Assembly: GCF_001039045.1 (NCBI RefSeq)
Contig: NZ_LFEE01000001.1
Location: 70,373-134,372 of the forward strand
Origin: Lactiplantibacillus herbarum
GTDB taxonomy: Bacteria; Bacillota; Bacilli; Lactobacillales; Lactobacillaceae
DNA length: 64,000 nt
Reading direction: 5' to 3'
How positions within the stretch are numbered: the stretch's first letter is position 1; every line of letters begins with the position of its first letter. The notes under the pieces are model-generated. The model saw only the letters and a program-made list of their open reading frames with translations, ran no database searches and had not been told where the DNA came from. Below, one piece after another: positions 58,281-64,000 of the stretch. A program made the position numbers and the translations under genes.

Positions 58281-58514
58281 CTTATTCAAATGATCAAGTT
58301 GGCAGAAAAAGCTCAGTTGTAAGGCGATTAAGCCATAGAAAAAGGACAGTTAGTTGGCTTGAAGAATCAGAAAATAAAAAATTTCCCGGGAAATAAAATG
58401 AGAATCGGTCGACTTCAACGTAACTGGTAGTGTAACAAGCTAATGGTTTTTTTGCTTCAGTCGGCCGTTTCAACCCTTGCAACAAAATGCTATAGATGCT
58501 ATACTTTAAATTCG

Positions 58515-58595
58515 TGAGTATCTGGGGACTTCCCAGATTACTTTCCTTGCTCTTCAAAAAGAAGGGCCAGAAGTCCATAAGGAGGTGCAAATTTC
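58515..58595 (+). promoter_or_regulatory. Candidate structured leader of the rpsF-ssb-rpsR operon
   Basis: TCTGGG / CCCAGA hairpin (58521-58537) whose loop GGACTT can pair with AAGTCC (58571-58576), just before the AAGGAGGTG ribosome-binding site. The position and pseudoknot form resemble autoregulatory ribosomal protein leaders, where S6:S18 would bind. The remaining 58281-58514 is AT-rich with no gene. Confidence 0.5.
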
Positions 58596-58895
58596 ATGAG
58601 TGAATCTAAGAAATATGAAATTACTTACATCGTACGCCCAGACATCGACGACGCTGCTAAAACAGCTTTAGTTGAACGTTTTGACAAAATCTTAACTGAT
58701 AACGGTGCACAAGTAATTGATTCAAAAGATTGGTCAAAGCGTCGTTTCGCATACGAAATCGGTGGTTTTAACGAAGGTACTTACCATATCGTTAACGTAA
58801 CTGCTACTGATGACGCTGCTTTAAACGAATTCGACCGTCTTTCAAAGATCAATGATGACATTTTACGTCACATGATCGTTAAACGCGAAGACTAA
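58596..58895 (+). CDS. rpsF: 30S ribosomal protein S6
   Basis: A 99-residue S6. [14 protein letters not shown] and the conserved [10 protein letters not shown] and [10 protein letters not shown] strands. [12 protein letters not shown] ends the protein. AAGGAGGTG precedes the ATG. First gene of the classic rpsF-ssb-rpsR operon; S6 partners S18 in the 30S platform. Confidence 0.98.
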   Translation: MSESKKYEITYIVRPDIDDAAKTALVERFDKILTDNGAQVIDSKDWSKRRFAYEIGGFNEGTYHIVNVTATDDAALNEFDRLSKINDDILRHMIVKRED

Positions 58896-58931
58896 TAAAC
58901 AAAATCATTTTCAAGAGAGGAGCACTTCTGC

Positions 58932-59540
58932 ATGATTAACCGTACAGTTCTTGTTGGCCGACTAACAAGAGATCCGGAATTACGTTACACGAATGGTGGT
59001 GCCGCTGTTGCGACCTTCACCATTGCCGTAAACCGGCAATTTACGAACCAAAGTGGGGAACGTGAAGCAGATTTCATCAGTTGCGTCATTTGGCGTAAGG
59101 CTGCTGAAAATTTCGCTAACTTTACCCATAAAGGTTCACTTGTTGGCATCGATGGTCGGATTCAAACCCGTAACTATGAGAACCAACAGGGTACGCGTGT
59201 TTACGTCACAGAAGTTGTCGCTGATAACTTTTCATTATTAGAATCACGCGCAGAGTCTGAACGTCATCAGGCTGCAAATGGTGGTAGTAATAACAATTAC
59301 AGTAACAATAACGGTAATTCGAATTACAACAACAATAGTAATGGATACAGTAATCAAGGCCAAAATGAGGCTCCTCAACAATCATCAACGAATAACAATA
59401 ATAATCCGTTTGGTAATGGGAATACTGGTAATGCTAGTAGCAGTGCTCCAACGAGCAATGCGAATAACAATAATCAGGCTGACCCATTTGCTAATAGCGG
59501 GGATCAAATTGATATCTCGGACGATGATTTACCATTCTAG
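58932..59540 (+). CDS. ssb: Single-stranded DNA-binding protein
   Basis: A 202-residue SSB. Residues 1-105 are the OB fold ([37 protein letters not shown]). Then comes an Asn/Ser/Gly-rich linker (about 118-188) of low complexity, and the acidic tip DISDDDLPF that recruits replication partners. The linker is longer and more Asn-rich than in B. subtilis. AGAGAGGAGC precedes the ATG. Confidence 0.97.
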   Translation: MINRTVLVGRLTRDPELRYTNGGAAVATFTIAVNRQFTNQSGEREADFISCVIWRKAAENFANFTHKGSLVGIDGRIQTRNYENQQGTRVYVTEVVADNFSLLESRAESERHQAANGGSNNNYSNNNGNSNYNNNSNGYSNQGQNEAPQQSSTNNNNNPFGNGNTGNASSSAPTSNANNNNQADPFANSGDQIDISDDDLPF

Positions 59541-59575
59541 TAGCTTAGCTACGAATATCGAGGAGGGAAATACCA

Positions 59576-59812
59576 ATGGCACAACAAAGAAGAGGTGGCC
59601 ATCGTCGTCGTAAAGTCGACTTTATCGCCGCAAACCACATCGAATACATCGATTACAAGGATACCGACTTATTACGTCGTTTTATCTCAGAACGTGGGAA
59701 GATCTTGCCACGTCGAGTAAGCGGTACTAGCGCAAAGAACCAACGTTCATTAACGATTGCAATCAAGCGCGCTCGGATCATGGGCTTATTAGCCTTCGTA
59801 TCTGAAGAATAA
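59576..59812 (+). CDS. rpsR: 30S ribosomal protein S18
   Basis: A 78-residue basic protein. [32 protein letters not shown] is the S18 signature (key core IDYKD, LPRR.TG-type SGTSAK). No Zn-binding Cys pair, so it is the C-minus form. GAGGAGGG precedes the ATG. A terminator follows at once. Confidence 0.97.
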   Translation: MAQQRRGGHRRRKVDFIAANHIEYIDYKDTDLLRRFISERGKILPRRVSGTSAKNQRSLTIAIKRARIMGLLAFVSEE

Positions 59813-59823
59813 ATCAGTATTTC

Positions 59824-59852
59824 AAAACCACAGACTTTTAGGCTGTGGTTTT
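59824..59852 (+). terminator. Terminator after rpsR
   Basis: AAAACCACAG / CTGTGGTTTT stem with a 9-base loop, T-run continuing. Confidence 0.88.
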
Positions 59853-60034
59853 TATTTTACCTTAATATTGGCGATGATTACCGTAAATGAGCCTATCAGA
59901 GCCATCTAACTAAGCGTTAGTTAGGCGTTCGGAGATAGGTAAGCGTTTGCTAAGATTGAGACGAAACGCTGAAGCAATCGGTGGTTTGTGATAAAATATA
60001 GTCATTACTTGAGAAGGCTTGAGGAATTTTTAAT

Positions 60035-62047
60035 ATGAAAAAGATCTTTTCGCGCGAAAAAATTCCATTTTTCTTACAAAATCAACAGTTGCGGTTGTTA
60101 GCGTTAGTCATCATGGGCTTATCGCTAATTATGCTGGTAACTGGTTATTTGATGAACTGGATTTTTGGGACTGTTATCCTCATCTTAATTATTATGGCTG
60201 GGGTAATGTCCTACAATACGCTGATTGAGCTGAGTTCGAGTGCCAATGAATACATATCCGACTTGTCGTACCGGATTAAGCGTGGGGAACAAGAAGCGCT
60301 GATTCAAATGCCGATTGGAATCATGATCTTCAATACTGACCAAACGATTGAATGGATTAATCCTTATTTACAGCGGTATTTTGGCGACAAAGACGTTCTT
60401 GGCTATCGGTTAGAAGAGGTTGATGCTGAGTTAGCAGCAACGATCAATGCTAATGTGGAAGAGTCAACGACGATTCGCTGGCAGGACTATCAATTCGATC
60501 TACGCGTGCAACAGAGTACTAATACGGTGTACATGATGGATGTCACTAAGTACGCTGAACTAACGGACCAGTTTGAAGATGAGAAGCTAGTCATTGGTCA
60601 GATCTTTTTGGATAACTACGATGAGATTACGCAATCAATGGCGGACACCGATATTTCTAATCTGAATAACTACGTCACTAATGAGTTGTCGAAGTGGACG
60701 CAGATGTTCGGTATGTATCTTAAACGACTTGATGACGATCATTTCTTCCTATTAGGTTATGCTAGTAGCTTACGCCGTGTTGAAGAGAATAAGTTCAGAA
60801 TTTTGGATCGGATTCGTGAATCAACGTCTAAACAGAATTTCCCGTTAACGTTAAGTATTGGGATCGCTTATGGCGAACGGAATATGAATAATTTAGCTGA
60901 CTTGGCTCAGAGCAACATGGACCTCGCGCTTGGACGTGGTGGGGATCAAGTTGTCGTGAGAGCTGAGGATGAACCCGCTCGTTTCTACGGTGGTAAGACG
61001 AACCCGATGGAAAAACGGACCCGGGTTCGTGCCCGCATGATCAGTCAAACGTTGCAAGAATTAATGAACCAATCCGATCAGGTCTTTGTGCAAGGACACC
61101 GTCAACCAGATATGGATGCGGTTGGCGCTTGTTTGGGATTACGACGGATTGCGGAGATGAATGGCAAGCAGTGTTGGATCGTGTTAGATGAGCAAAACGT
61201 TCATTCAGACATTCAACGACTGTTGGATCAACTAAAGAATGATGAAAATATTGCAGCATCAATCATTTCGCCCGCAGAGGCACTAGAGAAGGCCACTGAT
61301 CAAAGTTTATTGATTATGGCAGATCATTCCAAGCCAAGTATTTCAATGTCGCAGGCGCTTTATGAGCGGCTAGATAACCGCGTGATGATTATTGATCATC
61401 ATCGTCGGGGCGAAGAATTTCCTGAAAACCCAGTTTTGGTTTATATTGAACCATATGCTTCGTCAACTTGTGAGTTGATTACTGAAATGTTTGAATATCA
61501 ATCACACGATGCGGAACCAATCAATAAGATCGAAGCCACAGCGATGCTAACGGGGATCGTTATTGATACTAAGTCGTTCTCGTTACGTTCAGGTTCACGA
61601 ACCTTTGATGCGGCTAGTTATTTACGTTCAGCTGGGGCAGATGCCTTATTGGTTCAACAATTCATGAAGGAAAATGTCGATAGTTACTTACAACGTAACC
61701 ATCTGATTGAATCCGTTGAATTTGTGAACCAGGACATGGCACTGTGTGTTGGTGAAAATGATCAGGTCTATGATCCGGTAACGGCGGCTCAGGCAGCCGA
61801 TTCGCTACTTGCAATGTCCGGAGTAGACGCTTCATTTGTGATTACCCGTCGTGAAGACGGCCGGGTTGGTATTTCTGCACGCTCACTAGGTGAGATCAAC
61901 GTGCAGGTCTATATGGAAGCACTTGGTGGCGGTGGTCACTTATCGAACGCCGCAACCCAAGTTGAAGGTCAATCAGTTGATGAAGTTAAGCAGTCGTTGA
62001 TCGATTTATTAACAGCGAGTGATGACGCAACGTCAGAATCTAATTAG
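60035..62047 (+). CDS. gdpP: Cyclic-di-AMP phosphodiesterase GdpP
   Basis: A 670-residue membrane-bound enzyme. Two TM helices are at about residues 20-60. A PAS domain (about 85-150), a degenerate GGDEF domain (about 175-310), and DHH/DHHA1 phosphodiesterase domains (about 340-660) follow. [18 protein letters not shown] and IIDHHRRG carry the metal ligands; the C-terminal GGGGH motif is present ([10 protein letters not shown]). It hydrolyses c-di-AMP and so affects osmotic and wall homeostasis. Two bases separate it from the upstream GTG of the rplI reading frame. Confidence 0.95.
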   Translation: MKKIFSREKIPFFLQNQQLRLLALVIMGLSLIMLVTGYLMNWIFGTVILILIIMAGVMSYNTLIELSSSANEYISDLSYRIKRGEQEALIQMPIGIMIFNTDQTIEWINPYLQRYFGDKDVLGYRLEEVDAELAATINANVEESTTIRWQDYQFDLRVQQSTNTVYMMDVTKYAELTDQFEDEKLVIGQIFLDNYDEITQSMADTDISNLNNYVTNELSKWTQMFGMYLKRLDDDHFFLLGYASSLRRVEENKFRILDRIRESTSKQNFPLTLSIGIAYGERNMNNLADLAQSNMDLALGRGGDQVVVRAEDEPARFYGGKTNPMEKRTRVRARMISQTLQELMNQSDQVFVQGHRQPDMDAVGACLGLRRIAEMNGKQCWIVLDEQNVHSDIQRLLDQLKNDENIAASIISPAEALEKATDQSLLIMADHSKPSISMSQALYERLDNRVMIIDHHRRGEEFPENPVLVYIEPYASSTCELITEMFEYQSHDAEPINKIEATAMLTGIVIDTKSFSLRSGSRTFDAASYLRSAGADALLVQQFMKENVDSYLQRNHLIESVEFVNQDMALCVGENDQVYDPVTAAQAADSLLAMSGVDASFVITRREDGRVGISARSLGEINVQVYMEALGGGGHLSNAATQVEGQSVDEVKQSLIDLLTASDDATSESN

Positions 62048-62058
62048 GAGTGAGTCAG

Positions 62059-62511
62059 ATGGAAGTTATTTTTTTAAGTGATGTTCGTGGTAAGGGTAAA
62101 CGTGGTCAAATCAAGAATGTGCCAGATGGTTACGCACAAAATTTCTTGATTAAAAAGGGTTTAGCTAAGGAAGCGACTAAGGTTGCTGTTAACACTTTGA
62201 AAGCTGAACAGAAGTCCGAAGCAGCACGTGCTGCTGAAGAATTGGCTGAAGCTAAGGAAACAAAGACTTCTTTAGAAGATGACGCAACGGTAGTTGAATT
62301 AACTGCGAAAGCTGGGACTGACGGTCGCTTATTCGGCTCGATTCCTAGCAAGCAGATTGCTAAAGCCTTGGATGAACAATACCAAGTTAAGTTAGATAAA
62401 CGTAAGATTGAATTATCAGAACCAATTCGTGTTCTGGGCTACACAAACGTGCCCGTTAAGTTACACCCAGAAGTAACGGCGAAAATTCGCGTGCACGTTG
62501 TCGAAAAGTAA
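62059..62511 (+). CDS. rplI: 50S ribosomal protein L9
   Basis: A 150-residue L9. [34 protein letters not shown] is the conserved N-domain. A long central helix and C-domain ([16 protein letters not shown]) follow. ATG 62059 lies 8 bases after TAGGAG; an in-frame GTG at 62050 would sit on that site. It follows gdpP and precedes the helicase gene, the usual order. Confidence 0.96.
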   Translation: MEVIFLSDVRGKGKRGQIKNVPDGYAQNFLIKKGLAKEATKVAVNTLKAEQKSEAARAAEELAEAKETKTSLEDDATVVELTAKAGTDGRLFGSIPSKQIAKALDEQYQVKLDKRKIELSEPIRVLGYTNVPVKLHPEVTAKIRVHVVEK

Positions 62512-62527
62512 AAGGACGGATTTTTAA

Positions 62528-63955
62528 ATGAACAACGACGTGCTGGATCAGACCCCACCACAAAATATTGAAGCTGAACAAGCGGTTTTGGGGGCCGTTT
62601 TCTTAAATAGTGATGCCCTTGTTGAAGCGATGGAGTTTGTGGAATCACAGGATTTCTATCGCCGAGCACATCAAATCATTTTTGCCAGCATGGTAACTCT
62701 CAATGATCGTGATGAAGCGATTGATGCGGTGACTGTCAGTGATTTATTGACGGCCCAGAATCAATTAGACGACGTTGGTGGCATGGGTTACATTGCGGAG
62801 TTAGCCGGATCAGTGCCAACTGCGGCTAATGCTGGTTACTATGCCAAGATCGTCTCACAAAAGGCAACGGTTCGCCGGTTAATCAAAACGGCTACTGAAA
62901 TCACTCAGAAGGCCTATACCGAAAATGATGATGTCACGACGCTGTTAGATGATGCTGAACGTGACATCATGAACGTGTCGGAACAACGTAATCAGAGTGG
63001 TTTTAAAGCGATTGCTGACGTGTTGAATTCTTCAATCGAAGAAATTGACCGTTTGTATCAAAATGATGATGATATTACAGGTTTACCAACCGGGTTCGCT
63101 GAACTCGATAAAATGACAGCCGGACTACAGCCTGATAACTTGATTATCCTGGCCGCCCGTCCTGCTGTTGGTAAAACGGCTTTTGCCCTGAATATTGCTC
63201 AAAATGTGGCCACTAAGACTAACACGACCGTCGCTTTGTTCAGTTTGGAAATGAGTGCTGAATCGTTAGTTAACCGGATGCTCTGTGCGGAAGGTAGTAT
63301 CGACGCTGGTCACTTACGAACTGGGCAGTTGAACGAAGAAGAGTGGGAACACTTGGTGGTTGCCATGGGGAGTCTATCGAAAGCTAGTATCTATATTGAC
63401 GATACTCCCGGAATTAAGATGTCTGAGATTCGGGCGAAGAGTCGGCGATTGGCAAAGGAACAGGGTAACCTGGGACTGATCGTAGTCGATTACTTGCAAC
63501 TGATCGAAGGTAGTGGTCAGGAAAGTCGGCAACAGGAAGTTTCTGAGATTTCACGGCAGATGAAGAAATTAGCCAAAGAAATTGGAATTCCAGTTATCGC
63601 ATTATCACAGCTATCACGTGGTGTTGAACAACGACAGGATAAACGTCCGGTCATGTCAGATATCCGTGAATCAGGGTCAATTGAACAAGATGCTGATATT
63701 GTTGCCTTCCTATATCGTGAAGATTATTATCGTGATGAAGGTGAGGATGGCGACGGCGGCGGAAACTTTGGTGGCGGAGGTGGCGACTTCAACGGCGGTG
63801 ATCCGCGGGACGAAGACGCATCTGATGACGTTGGTGAAGTTGAAGTTATTATCGAAAAAAACCGTGCGGGTGCACGGGGGACCGTTAAGTTATTGTTCGT
63901 TAAACCGTTCAATAAGTTCTCGTCAGTTTCCTATGCGCAGGACCCACAAATGTAA
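62528..63955 (+). CDS. dnaB: Replicative DNA helicase
   Basis: A 475-residue DnaB-type helicase (often called dnaC in Bacillota). N-terminal DnaB-N domain (PPQNIEAEQAVLGAVFL). RecA-like C-domain has Walker A ARPAVGKTAFALN and Walker B-region LGLIVVDYLQLI; SRGVEQRQDKRPVMSDIRESGSIEQDAD is typical. A Gly/Asp-rich insert (about residues 400-435) precedes the conserved VEVIIEKNRAGARG segment, longer than in most homologues. AAAGGACGG precedes the ATG. Confidence 0.96.
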   Translation: MNNDVLDQTPPQNIEAEQAVLGAVFLNSDALVEAMEFVESQDFYRRAHQIIFASMVTLNDRDEAIDAVTVSDLLTAQNQLDDVGGMGYIAELAGSVPTAANAGYYAKIVSQKATVRRLIKTATEITQKAYTENDDVTTLLDDAERDIMNVSEQRNQSGFKAIADVLNSSIEEIDRLYQNDDDITGLPTGFAELDKMTAGLQPDNLIILAARPAVGKTAFALNIAQNVATKTNTTVALFSLEMSAESLVNRMLCAEGSIDAGHLRTGQLNEEEWEHLVVAMGSLSKASIYIDDTPGIKMSEIRAKSRRLAKEQGNLGLIVVDYLQLIEGSGQESRQQEVSEISRQMKKLAKEIGIPVIALSQLSRGVEQRQDKRPVMSDIRESGSIEQDADIVAFLYREDYYRDEGEDGDGGGNFGGGGGDFNGGDPRDEDASDDVGEVEVIIEKNRAGARGTVKLLFVKPFNKFSSVSYAQDPQM

Positions 63956-63962
63956 TCAAAGA

Positions 63963-64000
63963 GAGTGTGACCAAAGCCGGTTAGTTGCTGAGCATAGCCT
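63963..64000. repeat. Partial copy of the dispersed intergenic repeat at the right edge
   Basis: AGTGTGACCAAAGCCGGTT.. matches the reverse complement of 40965-41005 at all but a few positions. The window ends inside the element. Confidence 0.65.

Noticed and set aside
58294..58590. A 98-codon minus-strand ORF between gyrA and rpsF
   Set aside because: It overlaps the rpsF leader and ribosome-binding region on the opposite strand and resembles no family.

Overview
The window reads as chromosome of a lactic acid bacterium, almost certainly Lactiplantibacillus plantarum or a very close relative. The evidence is the gene order around the replication origin (mnmG-mnmE-jag-yidC-rnpA-rpmH / dnaA-dnaN-yaaA-recF-gyrB-gyrA / rpsF-ssb-rpsR-gdpP-rplI-dnaB), a padR/padA phenolic-acid decarboxylase pair whose product has the known catalytic residues, a fused adhE, and many Bacillota-type catabolite (cre) sites. 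Coding strand flips at the origin (about 48.5-50.6 kb): mostly minus to its left and plus to its right.

Region 1 (1-20.5 kb) is a plant-polysaccharide (rhamnogalacturonan/pectin) catabolic island. It starts with a rhamnose part (partial rhaB, an MFS sugar permease, two paralogous AraC regulators). Next comes an unsaturated-uronide part: a GPH transporter, a GH88/GH105-type hydrolase, a KdgF-like cupin, a UlaA-type PTS membrane protein and a LacI regulator with visible operators. Last comes a complete ketodeoxyuronate route: kduI, kduD, two KDG-kinase-like proteins, KDPG aldolase kdgA, permease kdgT, an IclR (KdgR-like) regulator and a second LacI regulator. Together these would take an unsaturated GalA-Rha disaccharide to pyruvate, glyceraldehyde-3-phosphate and rhamnose catabolites.

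Region 2 (20.7-32.9 kb) is a series of sugar cassettes. It holds a lone cellobiose-type EIIC, a DeoR-regulated galactitol-type PTS with a class II aldolase, two ROK kinases, and the ribose set rbsU-rbsD-rbsK-rbsR. Two gene relics with internal deletions lie here: a GH1 6-phospho-beta-glucosidase and a HigB/RelE-like toxin that leaves its antitoxin orphaned.

Region 3 (33-42.2 kb) carries a lone citG, a GC-rich multi-branched structured element of unknown identity, adhE, a universal stress protein, padR/padA, a perfect parS site, GNAT, DegV and XRE proteins, and signal peptidase I.

Region 4 (42.4-64 kb) is the conserved origin region: tRNA modification (mnmG/mnmE), jag/khpB, yidC, rnpA, rpmH, a bipartite DnaA-box origin, replication and topoisomerase genes, then ribosomal protein and c-di-AMP phosphodiesterase genes and the replicative helicase. 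The yidC copy has an in-frame stop codon that splits it. No tRNA, rRNA, CRISPR array, insertion sequence or prophage was seen. The most unusual items are the broken yidC, the two deletion relics, the four-way-junction element at about 34.2-34.4 kb, the regulon operators of the pectin island, and the perfect parS site.
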